A program made the position numbers and the translations under genes. Shown in pieces: positions 8,006 to 16,902 of a DNA stretch of 64,000 nucleotides; positions within the stretch are counted from its first letter, which is position 1, and each line of letters opens with the position of its first letter. Location: contig NZ_JBHUOP010000001.1 in NCBI RefSeq assembly GCF_042683685.1, positions 682,001-746,000 of the forward strand, read 5' to 3'. The stretch is from Timonella corticicola. GTDB taxonomy: Bacteria; Actinomycetota; Actinomycetes; Actinomycetales; Cellulomonadaceae. The notes beneath the pieces were generated by a model. The model searched no databases, had not been told where the DNA came from, and saw only the letters and a program-made list of their open reading frames with translations.

Positions 8006-8650
8006 CTAGGCGGGCACGTCCACGATGTGGGAGCCTTCGAGCCTGAGTTGGCAGGCTCCGGCGGTGAGCGCTGCGAGTCCTGCCGAGAGTTCGGCTTCTT
8101 GCTGAGGTTCGATGCTGACTCGGAATTCGACGCGGTGGGTGTAGTTGGGTGCGCCGAATGCGCCGGCATTGTGGCTGAGCCAGTCGCGGAGGAAGTGCTC
8201 TATTCGGCCTGCGTCGTCGTAGAAGGTCGAGATGGAGTAGGTGTTGAGTAGTCTGCGGTGGACTATGTGAGCCTGGTCGAGGGTTTCGCTGACTGCCGAC
8301 GAGTAGGCGCGTACCAGCCCTCCTGCACCGAGGAGGACCCCGCCGAAGTAGCGGGTGACCACAACGGCCAGGTCGGTCAGGTTGCGGTGGCGAAGTACTT
8401 CGAGCATGGGGATCCCGGCTGTTCCCGATGGTTCGCCGTCGTCGTTGGAGCGTTGGGAATTGGCTGTTTCACCGACGATCAGTGCGGTGCAGTTGTGGCG
8501 TGCGTCCCAGTACTGGGTTTTGATGCTGGCGATGAAGGCGTCTGCTTCGGCAATGCTTTTTACGTGCTGGGCATGTGCGATGAAGCGTGACTTCTTGATG
8601 ACGATCTCGTGGGAGAGTCCGCCTGCGATTGTGGATGGGTAGGTGGTCAT
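8006..8650 (-). CDS. YigZ/IMPACT family protein
   Basis: 214 residues with the IMPACT N-terminal domain signature: KKSRFIAHA near residue 19, YWDARHNCTALIVG, DDGEPSGTAGIPMLEVL at about 68-84, and VVVTRYFGGVLLGAGGLVRAYS at about 97-118. A ferredoxin-like DUF1949 domain follows. Bacterial members are conserved and poorly understood; eukaryotic IMPACT modulates GCN2 signalling. It overlaps the preceding membrane-protein gene by four bases (ATGA), so it is translationally coupled to the end of the MoxR/DUF58 operon. Confidence 0.9.
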   Translation of the reverse strand: MTTYPSTIAGGLSHEIVIKKSRFIAHAQHVKSIAEADAFIASIKTQYWDARHNCTALIVGETANSQRSNDDGEPSGTAGIPMLEVLRHRNLTDLAVVVTRYFGGVLLGAGGLVRAYSSAVSETLDQAHIVHRRLLNTYSISTFYDDAGRIEHFLRDWLSHNAGAFGAPNYTHRVEFRVSIEPQQEAELSAGLAALTAGACQLRLEGSHIVDVPA

Positions 8651-9267
8651 TCGTCTACCGGTCCGAGTGTTTCTACGGTGTTGAGCTTCTTGCGTTCGGG
8701 TTGGCCGGGGCTCCGAGCGCCCAGAGCCACGGCCATTACGAGCACTATGGTGGCGAGGGTCGCGACTGCGAGTGAAGCTGCCTCAGCCGCACCCTCGACA
8801 AGGTTGGCGATCATGGCGATGAGTACGAGGCCTGCGGAGATCATCGCCACCCATAGCAGTTCTCGGGCGATGATTGCGAGTTCGAAGCGCGTGGCTGGCT
8901 TGGAGTAGAGCAGCAGTGAATTGGTGCGCAACAGGAGTACCACGCAGACTGTGAGGGCCATTGTCAGGGGGGAGACGCCATCTTGGTCAAAGGCGAATGC
9001 CGTCAGCGCTGTCGCGGTGAGGGCGAGGTACACCATGAGCGGTGAGTAGCCGCGTGCCACCGTCACGGCGCACATGACGGTTGCGATGAGTACCACCCAC
9101 CAGGCAGGTGGATAGATGTCGAAGGTTGCCACGAGCACACAGGCGGTGGCGACGACAAGCTGTACACCCAAGATCCAGCGCGCGTGGATGTGTCTGATTC
9201 CCTCGGACGAGATTCTGGGCACGCTGTGGCGCTGTCGAGCAGTGGTCCAGTCGGTGAAGCGGCTCAT
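8647..9267 (-). CDS. Multi-pass membrane protein of the MoxR/DUF58 operon
   Basis: 206 residues with about five or six hydrophobic segments between residues 33 and 185 and a charged C-terminal tail. No named domain recognised. It overlaps the DUF58 gene by four bases upstream and yigZ by four bases downstream, so it belongs to the operon. Actinobacterial MoxR/DUF58 clusters usually hold one or more such membrane proteins of unknown role. Confidence 0.75.
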   Translation of the reverse strand: MSRFTDWTTARQRHSVPRISSEGIRHIHARWILGVQLVVATACVLVATFDIYPPAWWVVLIATVMCAVTVARGYSPLMVYLALTATALTAFAFDQDGVSPLTMALTVCVVLLLRTNSLLLYSKPATRFELAIIARELLWVAMISAGLVLIAMIANLVEGAAEAASLAVATLATIVLVMAVALGARSPGQPERKKLNTVETLGPVDE

Positions 9268-10601
9268 CGTTTCCTCCGGTCACTGATCGCACGCCCTGCC
9301 AGCGCGCGGGAGACGTTCTCGGATGTCCACTGCATCACGTCGATTCCCATACCTTTGACCATGCGGAGGCGGGCATCGCGTTTGACCATGACCAGGCGCA
9401 GGGCGAGGCGTTGGCGGTCTGAGAGTTCCCAGAGCGAGAGTCGCGGCAGTACGTCTACCGCTATGACCTGGTGTCCGTGAGCGACAAGAGACAGTGCCGT
9501 TGTGGAGGGTGCGTCATCGAGGAAGGTCGATATGAGGTAGACGAAACTTCCGCTCGGCACCATCGGGGCGCGGACTCGTTCGGGGACGGAACCTTGCGGC
9601 GCTGTCAGGGAAATGGCGTGCCGAATCCGTTGCAGGTGCCGCGGGCCTGTTCCTGGGTTGATGGGACGTCTTGGACGAGCCAGATCCTCAAATCCCACGC
9701 GGTCTCCGCTCGCGATTGCCGCCTGTGCGATTGAGACGGCTGCCGCGCGGGCCAGGTCGAGTGAGGTGTGGTGGTCCGCACGGATCTCGTTCAACGCACC
9801 CCAGGTGATGACCTCTGGGCCGATCTCGTCACGTGAGTCGACGATGACGATGGTGGTGGCCTCGGACTGGGCGTGGGTTCGACGGACTTGGAGTTGTTCG
9901 AGCCCTGATGTGTCGCGGGCCGAGGCTTTCCAGTCGATTCGTCGCTGTGAATCTCCCCAGTTCATTGGTCCGAGATCGCGGAACTCGGTTCCTTCTCCGG
10001 CTCTGCGGGCGGTACGTGGCCCAGTCAGGCCCCGGGTGACCGTTGAGGTGGGGATGTGAGTCAGGACGGTGGTGGGAGCGAGCACGAGCGTGTTGGGGAG
10101 TGTGGACTGCGACCAGACGCCAAACCAGTCGCCGCTAGGCCCAAGCGGAAGTACTCGCACCCCAAACTGTTGGCGTGGCCCGGTGCGCAATGTCTTGACC
10201 GAGAACTCGATGTCGCGCTTGCGTGAAACGTCGACCTGCAGCAACAGCGGGGTGGTACCGGGAAAGGTCACCTCAACGATCGCGCGTGCACCATGCTCAG
10301 GCGGAGTGAGTATCGCTGTTGCGTAGGCGATGTTTGGTTCTGCGCGCCCTGTTGCTGAGCGGACTGCGAACCGGTAATGAAACGTGCCGCTCTGGCGTGC
10401 CACGTATCCAAAACCGGTTGTTACGAGTCCTGCCAGCGCAAGAAATGCGAGTGATGGATTGCCCGTCATGATGGCCAACAGCATGAGAAAGGCGCAGACA
10501 ATCACGAGCGGTAGATGCCAGGCGTGTGGCGAGCTGTCGCTTGGATTCCCTTCGCCTGTCACGCTAGGCACAGTTGGCGAGTGTTCGGGATTGAGCGTCA
10601 T
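9264..10601 (-). CDS. DUF58 domain-containing protein
   Basis: 445 residues. Two membrane segments at about residues 28-65 precede the DUF58 core, whose signature is visible around residues 200-230 as GEGTEFRDLGPMNWGDSQRR followed by IDWKASAR. The remainder resembles a vWA-like fold, with VIVDSRDEIG near residue 252. DUF58 proteins work with MoxR AAA ATPases in envelope-linked chaperone or assembly functions that are not well defined. It follows the MoxR gene by four bases. Confidence 0.9.
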   Translation of the reverse strand: MTLNPEHSPTVPSVTGEGNPSDSSPHAWHLPLVIVCAFLMLLAIMTGNPSLAFLALAGLVTTGFGYVARQSGTFHYRFAVRSATGRAEPNIAYATAILTPPEHGARAIVEVTFPGTTPLLLQVDVSRKRDIEFSVKTLRTGPRQQFGVRVLPLGPSGDWFGVWSQSTLPNTLVLAPTTVLTHIPTSTVTRGLTGPRTARRAGEGTEFRDLGPMNWGDSQRRIDWKASARDTSGLEQLQVRRTHAQSEATTIVIVDSRDEIGPEVITWGALNEIRADHHTSLDLARAAAVSIAQAAIASGDRVGFEDLARPRRPINPGTGPRHLQRIRHAISLTAPQGSVPERVRAPMVPSGSFVYLISTFLDDAPSTTALSLVAHGHQVIAVDVLPRLSLWELSDRQRLALRLVMVKRDARLRMVKGMGIDVMQWTSENVSRALAGRAISDRRKR

Positions 10602-10605
10602 GAGT

Positions 10606-11598
10606 TTAGCGGGCCACAGATTGTGGTGCGGGCACGACGGAGAGCAGTTCCTCGATCAGCCGGCGCGGATCAATTCCTGAGGCCCAAGCGGTTGGAGTGA
10701 GCGTGATGCGGTGGGCGAGGGCAGCGATGGCGACTGCTTTGACGTCTTCTGGGAGGACATAGTCGCGGCCACCGATCACTGCGTAGGCGCGGGCAAGGAG
10801 CAGCAGTGCCTGGGTGCCGCGTGGGGAGACGCCCACATCGAGGGATGCATGGTGGCGTGTGGCGTGTGCCAGGTCTACGCAGTAACGCACGACGTCTTCA
10901 TCGACGTGTACCGCTTCTGTGCCGCGCTGCATCTGGTACACCTGTTCGGCAGTCGTGATCTGCGGAACTGAGGCCCATTCGCGTTGCCGTTCAAGGCGGC
11001 GTTTGAGTACCTGCGTCTCGTCCGGTGCGTCCAGATAACCAACGGAGAGTCGCACCATGAATCGGTCGAGTTGAGCCTCTGGCAGGGGATAGGTTCCCTC
11101 GAACTCGACGGGGTTCGAGGTGGCCATGACGTGGAATGGCGTGGGCAGGGGGTAGGTGACGCCCTCAATCGATACCTGTCCTTCCGCCATGGCCTCGAGG
11201 AGCGCGGACTGGGTTTTTGGTGCGGTGCGGTTGATCTCGTCGGCGAGGAACAGTCCGGTGAAGACCGGGCCCCTGCGGACTTCAAACGTGCGGGTGGCTG
11301 GGTCGAAGATGGACGAGCCGGTGATGTCTGCGGGCAAGAGGTCAGGGGTGCATTGGAGGCGAGCGAAGTCGAGGCCAAGCGCCTGCGCAAGTGAGCGAGC
11401 CGCAAGGGTCTTTCCCAGACCGGGCACGTCCTCGAACAGGATGTGGCCTTGGCTCAGGATCGCGGCCATTGCGAGTCGCAGTGGTTCGTGCATGCCAACC
11501 ACAGCCTTGCCCACGGAGTCGAGTACCTGTCCTGCAAGACCCGAGATGTCCTTGACCGATAGTGGTTGGGGCGTTGTTGATGTCGTGGCTTCGCTCAT
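10606..11598 (-). CDS. MoxR-family AAA+ ATPase
   Basis: 330 residues. Walker A at residues 58-64 (VPGLGKT), Walker B LFLADEINR followed by TAPKTQSALLEAM, sensor 1 ATSNPVEFEGTYPLPEAQLD, arginine finger RFM, and a C-terminal lid with sensor 2 SPRGTQALL. MoxR ATPases are thought to remodel or activate vWA/DUF58 partners; here that partner is the next gene. Its GTG/ATG start overlaps the upstream 182-residue gene by four bases, indicating coupling. Confidence 0.92.
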   Translation of the reverse strand: MSEATTSTTPQPLSVKDISGLAGQVLDSVGKAVVGMHEPLRLAMAAILSQGHILFEDVPGLGKTLAARSLAQALGLDFARLQCTPDLLPADITGSSIFDPATRTFEVRRGPVFTGLFLADEINRTAPKTQSALLEAMAEGQVSIEGVTYPLPTPFHVMATSNPVEFEGTYPLPEAQLDRFMVRLSVGYLDAPDETQVLKRRLERQREWASVPQITTAEQVYQMQRGTEAVHVDEDVVRYCVDLAHATRHHASLDVGVSPRGTQALLLLARAYAVIGGRDYVLPEDVKAVAIAALAHRITLTPTAWASGIDPRRLIEELLSVVPAPQSVAR

Positions 11599-12143
11599 GG
11601 GCTGTCTCCTTGGTGTGAGCTGAGGGCAGGTTCGGCGGTGGTTGGGCGGTGGGGGAGCGGATGTTGCTGCAGCACGTTTTCGATGTCGTCGAGAAACTCC
11701 ACGAGTCGGCGCAGCTCGCTTTGGTTGAGGGTGCGGTCGATGCGTGTGAGGGCGGCAACGGTCTTGCCGCCCACGCGTTGCTGTACGTAGGCAAGATCCG
11801 CTTCGCGGTTCAGATCAATGCCCACAGACATGAACACCGTTTCCGCTGACTCGCGCACGTGCTTCATGCCTCCGTAGGACACGTTGCGGTCGCGGCCAAA
11901 CAGGAGCCAGGCAAGCTGTGAGATCTCATCGCGGGCGCCGGAGCGGCTCTCTGCGGATTTGCGTGGCCAGGCTAGTGTGAACCCCGCAGGTAGCAGTTTG
12001 TACAGCGCGAAGCATGCGTAGATGAGCGCCACAACTGTCACCGCATCGTAGAGCGGCATCATGCGGGTTGCGCTGAGCGCAAAACTGGCTATGACGCACG
12101 CGGCTGCGAGTAGCACCCAGCCTGAGAGTAGGAAGGCTTTCAC
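11595..12143 (-). CDS. Membrane protein of the MoxR operon
   Basis: 182 residues: two hydrophobic segments (about 5-24 and 33-53), then a soluble helical region with several Arg/Glu-rich stretches and a low-complexity end. No named domain recognised. It lies between the DUF4129 gene (three bases upstream) and moxR (four-base overlap), the position that often holds a DUF4350 or unnamed membrane protein in such clusters; I do not see DUF4350 hallmarks. Confidence 0.75.
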   Translation of the reverse strand: MKAFLLSGWVLLAAACVIASFALSATRMMPLYDAVTVVALIYACFALYKLLPAGFTLAWPRKSAESRSGARDEISQLAWLLFGRDRNVSYGGMKHVRESAETVFMSVGIDLNREADLAYVQQRVGGKTVAALTRIDRTLNQSELRRLVEFLDDIENVLQQHPLPHRPTTAEPALSSHQGDSP

Positions 12144-12146
12144 GCG

Positions 12147-12914
12147 TCAGACCTCCGCACTGGGCTGGCTGGGCACACGTGACTGGGTGAGGGCGTTGGG
12201 CGAGTGCGTGTAGCGAATGTTGTCGAGGTTCTCGCGCAACGTGGTGAGGTATCCGTGAGCTTTCCTCTTTTGCTCGGGGAACATCTCATGCTCTGTGAAC
12301 CGGGCAAGGTGATAGAGCCTCAGGAATCCGTCGAGTGCGGCGAAGTCAAGGGGGAGATCGCGCAGTGCTCTGGTGACGAAGTCGGTTGCGGTATCCGAGT
12401 TGACACGTTCAAAGCCCACTGCTTCGACGGCGAGTTCAAGACTGCGCCAGGCTTCCACGATGGCGTTGCGAGGTGGTAGCGAGCCGTCTAGGGCGGACAA
12501 GGCGTGATCGAGCGCCCGAGTAACCTCTGGGATGAGCACTTCGGTGAGCGCGTCATCGGGGTCGCTGTCGGCCTCGGCTCGCTCAACGGGTTCGTAGAGG
12601 CGTCGGTTTGCCAGGAAGTTCTTTCCCGTGCGGATCGCAGTGGCCAAGAACAACACCAGAACGAACAGCAGCAACCCTGTGATGAGTAAGTACACGAGGT
12701 TGTTGCCCTCAGGGTTTGGAGGCAGATCGGGTTGGGCAGACTGTTCCTCGACTACCCCCTCAGACTCCTCAAAGGTCAGCATCTCAAAGTCTGCCTGCAG
12801 GTCGGGCAACTGCACCGAAATGCCCCGATAACCCGTGACCCCGATGAGCGCAACCAGCACGCACACGCCAGCCAGGGCCACATACCGCCACGAGAAAGGC
12901 ACCAGGTTTTTCAT
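12147..12914 (-). CDS. DUF4129-type membrane protein
   Basis: 255 residues. A membrane segment at 9-28, an acidic extracytoplasmic stretch, a second segment at about 73-92 (LVYLLITGLLLFVLVLFLAT), then the cytoplasmic DUF4129-like helical domain: RNAIVEAWRSLELAVEAVGF, a TATDFVTRAL stretch, FLRLYHLARFTEHEM and a terminal helix. DUF4129 is a usual member of MoxR/DUF58 clusters. Twelve bases separate it from the DUF3866 gene upstream. Confidence 0.82.
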   Translation of the reverse strand: MKNLVPFSWRYVALAGVCVLVALIGVTGYRGISVQLPDLQADFEMLTFEESEGVVEEQSAQPDLPPNPEGNNLVYLLITGLLLFVLVLFLATAIRTGKNFLANRRLYEPVERAEADSDPDDALTEVLIPEVTRALDHALSALDGSLPPRNAIVEAWRSLELAVEAVGFERVNSDTATDFVTRALRDLPLDFAALDGFLRLYHLARFTEHEMFPEQKRKAHGYLTTLRENLDNIRYTHSPNALTQSRVPSQPSAEV

Positions 12915-12926
12915 CGGGTCCCCGAA

Positions 12927-14093
12927 CTATCGCAGCAGGCTGACCGCATACGCACCAGCGGCAGCGGCGGTCAGGAAGGCAAGGGGGTCGCGGTCGTAGC
13001 CGCGCCCCATCGTCGACAGGCGCACAGGGCTTGCGGCGAGCGCGCCGTGCAGGTGGTCGCTGACGGGAACGGACACATACTCATGCCAGGGTGCGCTGAC
13101 ACGCAGGTCGTCGATTTGCGACGAGATGAGCGCAGCCAGACCCTCGTTGCTTTCCAGCGCCTCAGGGACGGCGAGGTCAGCAAACCAACCTTGAGCGGTA
13201 TCGAACTGGGGGGCCACTACAATTCCCGGGGAGGTCGCGACTCGGCCAAGAGCCGTGCGCGAGTGGTGGGATACTCCCTGGTGGCGTTCGCGGTGGTCCG
13301 AGCCGGAGACGCGCAGCGAACCGATGGCACGTCCGCCAAGAATCGAGGCCGCGTTCATGGCCTCACCAACCGCGACACCGGAGAAACCCCACCTCGTGCC
13401 CGTGCCAAGATTTCCCGGGCCTTGGATCACCACTGCAATGTCGGCCCTAACGACATGACGTGCGGCAAGCAGACCCGAGTACACGTTGACCGCCTCATAG
13501 TCACCGCCGTAGGCCTGACCAACCGAGATCGTAGCGGCAAGCCAGCCAGAATCGCGCATCTGCGCCACAGACATCGAGAACCACGCAGGTAGCGCCCCAC
13601 CATCGGACATGACGTAGGCAACCTTGGGTTCCCCCATCCCGAGCACGGCGGCAGAAACACGGAGCCCAATCAAGATCGCGGGCAACGACGAATGCAGATC
13701 AGCGGTAATGACCGGCATGCCATCAATCGAGTCCGCATCCTCAAGAACCGAATGGAACTGCGATTCCTGCTCATCAACCCCTAGCACCATCGCCTGAGTA
13801 GGGGTGTACCGCGCCTTCACAAGATGACCCGGCCCCGACGCAGGTGCCCCCGAGGTACCTGTCGAATCGTCGGGAAGCACGGCTGCGACCATCGCATAAC
13901 CACCGGTACCAAGCCCACGATCAAGCGCACTCGTGTTCAACACGACCAGTGAGCCCACCTCGACCTCACCGATCAACTGCGGGTAGGCGAGTGCCTTCGC
14001 CTGCCAGTCAGGAGCACCAATCACCTCAAGTTCCTGCGCACCCGTCCACGACCGACCAAGAGACACAACTTTTCCTACACGCCAAGTAATCAC
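12927..14093 (-). CDS. DUF3866 family protein
   Basis: 388 residues, soluble, with family landmarks GQRY-like start ITWRVGKVV, VVLNTSALDRGLGTGGYAMV near residue 50, MVLGVDEQESQFHSVL, MPVITADLHSSLPAI, AYVMSDGGALPAWFS and GPGNLGTGTRWGFSGVA. Function unknown; the family is actinobacterial/firmicute and often lies near pafBC. Start GTG at 14093 lacks a Shine-Dalgarno. Only 33 bases separate it from divergent pafB, so the two promoters must overlap and both mRNAs may be leaderless. Confidence 0.85.
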   Translation of the reverse strand: MITWRVGKVVSLGRSWTGAQELEVIGAPDWQAKALAYPQLIGEVEVGSLVVLNTSALDRGLGTGGYAMVAAVLPDDSTGTSGAPASGPGHLVKARYTPTQAMVLGVDEQESQFHSVLEDADSIDGMPVITADLHSSLPAILIGLRVSAAVLGMGEPKVAYVMSDGGALPAWFSMSVAQMRDSGWLAATISVGQAYGGDYEAVNVYSGLLAARHVVRADIAVVIQGPGNLGTGTRWGFSGVAVGEAMNAASILGGRAIGSLRVSGSDHRERHQGVSHHSRTALGRVATSPGIVVAPQFDTAQGWFADLAVPEALESNEGLAALISSQIDDLRVSAPWHEYVSVPVSDHLHGALAASPVRLSTMGRGYDRDPLAFLTAAAAGAYAVSLLR

Positions 14094-14126
14094 ATAACCA
14101 AAGGTACTGGAATAGGGTTGGAGGTG

Positions 14127-15143
14127 ATGAAAAACGCCACGCCCCCTGCAGAACGCCTCCTCAACCTGGTGATCGCACTCATGAACGCGACCACCCCCAT
14201 GTCGCGGCGCGAAATACAGGCAACCGTTGCCGGATACGACCGCAACAGCGACCCCAAAGCAGCCGAGCGCATGTTCGAACGCGACAAGGACACACTGCGG
14301 GAACTTGGCGTGCCCATCGTGACAGTCGAATCCGCCACCTCACACGCCGAGGAAACCGGATACCGAATCGACAAAGACCAGTACACACTCGGCGAACTCG
14401 AACTCGACCCCGCCGAAATCGGTCTACTGTCGCTCGCCACGCAGTTGTGGCGCGACACCGCGCTCGAATCAGACTCCCAACTGGGACTCACCAAACTCAA
14501 GTCCACGGCCGCCTCCACGGACAGTTCCGTACTCATCGGGTTTGACCCACGCGTAGGGACGGACAGCCCAGCACTCGAACCCCTACTCGAAGCGGTAACC
14601 GGGCGCCAACGCGTCCAGTTCGACTACCGAACAGGACACACAGGCGAACAAACCAACCGCGAAGTCGAACCCTGGTCCGTCCTCGCCCGCGGCAGCGGCT
14701 GGTACGTCGTCGCCTGGGACACCACCCGCCAAGCGCAACGAACCTTCAAACTCAACCGGATCGTCGGCAATGTGAAACGCATTGGCGCACCAGCCGCATA
14801 CGACATCCCACAAGACATCGATTTCTCCGCGCTACTCGCAGCAACCGAGACAGAAACACAGACCGCACAGCTCGCCCTGCGAGCAGGACGCGGCGGAGCC
14901 TTACGCCTACGCGGACGCGAATCCAACCACGTAGTACCGCGCGGTTACGACGCCATAACCCTCACCTTCCACGACCTGACGGAACTTGCCGACGAATTGG
15001 CCGGGCAAGCAGACGCCGTACTGGTCTGCGCACCACCCGAACTACGCACCCAGGTGATCGCACGACTACGCGCCGCAGCCACGCTCAACAGCTCTCCACG
15101 CACAGGCAACCCTTCAGCCACGAAGGAGGCACACAATGACTGA
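14127..15143 (+). CDS. pafB: PafB-type WYL-domain transcriptional regulator
   Basis: About 338 residues. An N-terminal winged HTH (AERLLNLVIALMNATTPMSR, then RMFERDKDTLRELGVPI) is followed by the WYL domain, with FDYRTGHTGEQTNREVEPWS, GWYVVAWDTTR and FKLNRIVG, and a WCX C-terminal region. With PafC it forms the heterodimeric activator of the LexA-independent mycobacterial DNA-damage response. The start is uncertain: ATG 14127 is only two bases after GGAGG, and TTG 14118 is an in-frame alternative. It overlaps pafC by eight bases. The name refers to a Pup-proteasome accessory position, but pafA, pup and prcBA are not upstream here. Confidence 0.85.
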   Translation: MKNATPPAERLLNLVIALMNATTPMSRREIQATVAGYDRNSDPKAAERMFERDKDTLRELGVPIVTVESATSHAEETGYRIDKDQYTLGELELDPAEIGLLSLATQLWRDTALESDSQLGLTKLKSTAASTDSSVLIGFDPRVGTDSPALEPLLEAVTGRQRVQFDYRTGHTGEQTNREVEPWSVLARGSGWYVVAWDTTRQAQRTFKLNRIVGNVKRIGAPAAYDIPQDIDFSALLAATETETQTAQLALRAGRGGALRLRGRESNHVVPRGYDAITLTFHDLTELADELAGQADAVLVCAPPELRTQVIARLRAAATLNSSPRTGNPSATKEAHND

Positions 15144-16158
15144 ACCAACCCCCACCGCGCGCAAAAAACGCACCCCCGAAACAGCCGCAACCCGCACCGC
15201 ACGCCTCCTCGCACTCGTCGGATACCTCTCCCACAACGGCGAAGCCACAATCGACGAACTCGCAGCACACTTCAACGTCACCGCCAAACAGATCCGCGCA
15301 GACATCGACCTACTCTGGGTCACCGGAACCCCCGGATACATGGCCGACGACCTCATCGACTTCGACGCATTCGCCCTCGACCAAGGCGTCGTCCGACTCA
15401 CCGCCGCGCGCGGACTCGAACAACCCCTCCGACTGGGCATCAAAGAATCAATCGCACTACTCGCCGCGCTCAACGCACTGCGAGGCATTATCACCGCCTC
15501 AGACGAAAGCGACCTTGGCGCAAGCTCCACCACAGTCGAACGCCTCATCTCCAAACTCACACTCAACCTCGGCGAAAACTCACGAGCCCTCGACGTGCAA
15601 CTCTCCCGTGACGGGGCAGGCTCCGCGCTCGCGGTGCTACGAGGGGGCATTGAGACAAGCACGCCCGTGCGATTCACCTACGTGAATGCTTCAGGAGAAA
15701 CCGCCGAACGCGTGGTTGAGCTGTGGTCAATCTTCAACCAGTCGGGTCATCTCTACGCTCAGGGGTTCTGCCGCACAGCGGATGGGCCACGCGTGTTCCG
15801 ACTCGACCGCATGGGATCGGCCACTCTCCTGACGGGAGACTCGTACCAGCACGAGAAGGGGCACGAGCCAGGGCAGGCGCGAGTTCCGCGTTCTGGGAAC
15901 ACCGTTGTTCTGACTCTTCACCCACACGGGCGCTGGCTGGTTGATGAGGTTCCCCACGAGCGGTTGTCAGAGGCGCCTTCCGGGTTGGTCGAACTGACCG
16001 TGGACGTATCGCGTCCACAATGGCTTGTGGAGTTCTTGCTCGCACATGCTGGACATGTGGTGAGCGTGTCTCCACCCGAGTACGCGAACCTCGTGGCGGA
16101 CAGTGCGGCACGCGCATTAGTGCAGTACGGTGACCTACAGGAAAGCCAAGGAGACTAG
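15136..16158 (+). CDS. pafC: PafC-type WYL-domain transcriptional regulator
   Basis: 340 residues; partner of PafB. HTH at about residues 17-70 (RLLALVGYLSHNGEATIDEL, NVTAKQIRADIDLLW), then the WYL domain: RFTYVNASGETAERVVELWS, LYAQGFCRTADGPRVFRLDR, and a WCX part with VEFLLAHAGHV. AAGGAGG at 15122-15128 fixes the ATG at 15136 inside the end of pafB, so the two are translationally coupled. The third bases change style midway: the first half is strongly A/C-ending, the second half more typical of neighbours. Confidence 0.88.
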   Translation: MTEPTPTARKKRTPETAATRTARLLALVGYLSHNGEATIDELAAHFNVTAKQIRADIDLLWVTGTPGYMADDLIDFDAFALDQGVVRLTAARGLEQPLRLGIKESIALLAALNALRGIITASDESDLGASSTTVERLISKLTLNLGENSRALDVQLSRDGAGSALAVLRGGIETSTPVRFTYVNASGETAERVVELWSIFNQSGHLYAQGFCRTADGPRVFRLDRMGSATLLTGDSYQHEKGHEPGQARVPRSGNTVVLTLHPHGRWLVDEVPHERLSEAPSGLVELTVDVSRPQWLVEFLLAHAGHVVSVSPPEYANLVADSAARALVQYGDLQESQGD

Positions 16159-16159
16159 C

Positions 16160-16498
16160 ATGTTGAACGTTGCCTTTTGGGCTGTCGCGATCATTAGCGC
16201 ACTCGCGATGCTTGCGAGTCTCACCTGGTTGCTGTGGCTTCGTGCCCGCAACACACTGCGTGCAGGGGCGTGTGCCACGGAACAGATCAGTGCAGCGTTG
16301 GCGCAGGCTCCCAGCGCCGAGGATCTGATGCAGCGCGGACTGCTGAGCGAGCCGCGAGACACGGATGTGTATGGGGGACCGGAACGAGCCGCCCAACTAC
16401 GCGGCGAACGGCAGGATCGCGCTGCGGACCGGGCACAGCGTAAGCAGGAATCACGCGAGAAGACGTATCGTCGGTGGGCTGCGTACTACGGTGACTAG
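16160..16498 (+). CDS. Small single-pass membrane protein between pafC and tatA
   Basis: 112 residues: one transmembrane helix at about residues 3-24 (NVAFWAVAIISALAMLASLT) then a charged, Arg/Glu/Gln-rich cytoplasmic region ending KTYRRWAAYYGD. AAGGAG at 16148-16153 supports the ATG at 16160, one base after the pafC stop. Small membrane proteins occur in this position in other actinobacteria, but I cannot assign a role. Confidence 0.7.
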   Translation: MLNVAFWAVAIISALAMLASLTWLLWLRARNTLRAGACATEQISAALAQAPSAEDLMQRGLLSEPRDTDVYGGPERAAQLRGERQDRAADRAQRKQESREKTYRRWAAYYGD

Positions 16499-16499
16499 T

Positions 16500-16567
16500 C
16501 GGTTCGCCAACTACCAATCACTTCGTACAGGTCGCCACATTTGACTGTGTGGGTAGTTGACTAACCG
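16500..16567. other. Imperfect inverted repeat downstream of the small membrane gene
   Basis: CGGTTCGCCAACTACC at 16500-16515 pairs with 16552-16567 at 13 of 16 positions. There is no T-run after it. It may be a hairpin that ends or protects the pafBC transcript; unrelated in sequence to the element at 4693. Confidence 0.4.
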
Positions 16568-16609
16568 GCGTCGAAGCGGTTCGATAGTTCCATGCGGCTA
16601 GGCCGGGTT

Positions 16610-16637
16610 TTTACCTGACGCGGCACACGCTTAGGAT
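16610..16637 (+). promoter_or_regulatory. Candidate sigma-70-type promoter of tatAC
   Basis: TTTACC at 16610-16615, 16-base spacer, TAGGAT at 16632-16637, followed 32 bases later by the tatA ATG. Each hexamer matches four of six consensus positions; moderate support. Confidence 0.4.
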
Positions 16638-16669
16638 GTAATGACGCACCGAAGTTTGGAGTTTGAATA

Positions 16670-16900
16670 ATGCCTGGTATGAGAAGCGTATGGCACTGGG
16701 TTCTGCTGATTGTCGTGATTCTGTTGGTCTTCGGGTCGAAGAAACTCCCAGACATTGCCCGCAGCGTTGGCCAGTCGATGAAGATCTTCAAGAAGGAGAT
16801 CAAGGAACTCACGGATGACGATGCTCCCGCACAGTCAAACCCCGCCGAATCGGTTTCCAGCGCTGACACCGCCGACACGAAACGCAAAGACAACGCATAA
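16670..16900 (+). CDS. tatA: Twin-arginine translocase subunit TatA
   Basis: 76 residues: short N-terminus, one transmembrane helix at about 8-22 (HWVLLIVVILLVFGSKKLPD), the FGSKKLP hinge, an amphipathic helix (IARSVGQSMKIFKKEIKEL) and a disordered acidic tail. TatA oligomers make the pore through which folded proteins with twin-arginine signals leave the cell. tatC starts two bases after its stop. No tatB is nearby, as is usual where TatA is bifunctional or tatB is elsewhere. Confidence 0.93.
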   Translation: MPGMRSVWHWVLLIVVILLVFGSKKLPDIARSVGQSMKIFKKEIKELTDDDAPAQSNPAESVSSADTADTKRKDNA

Positions 16901-16902
16901 CC

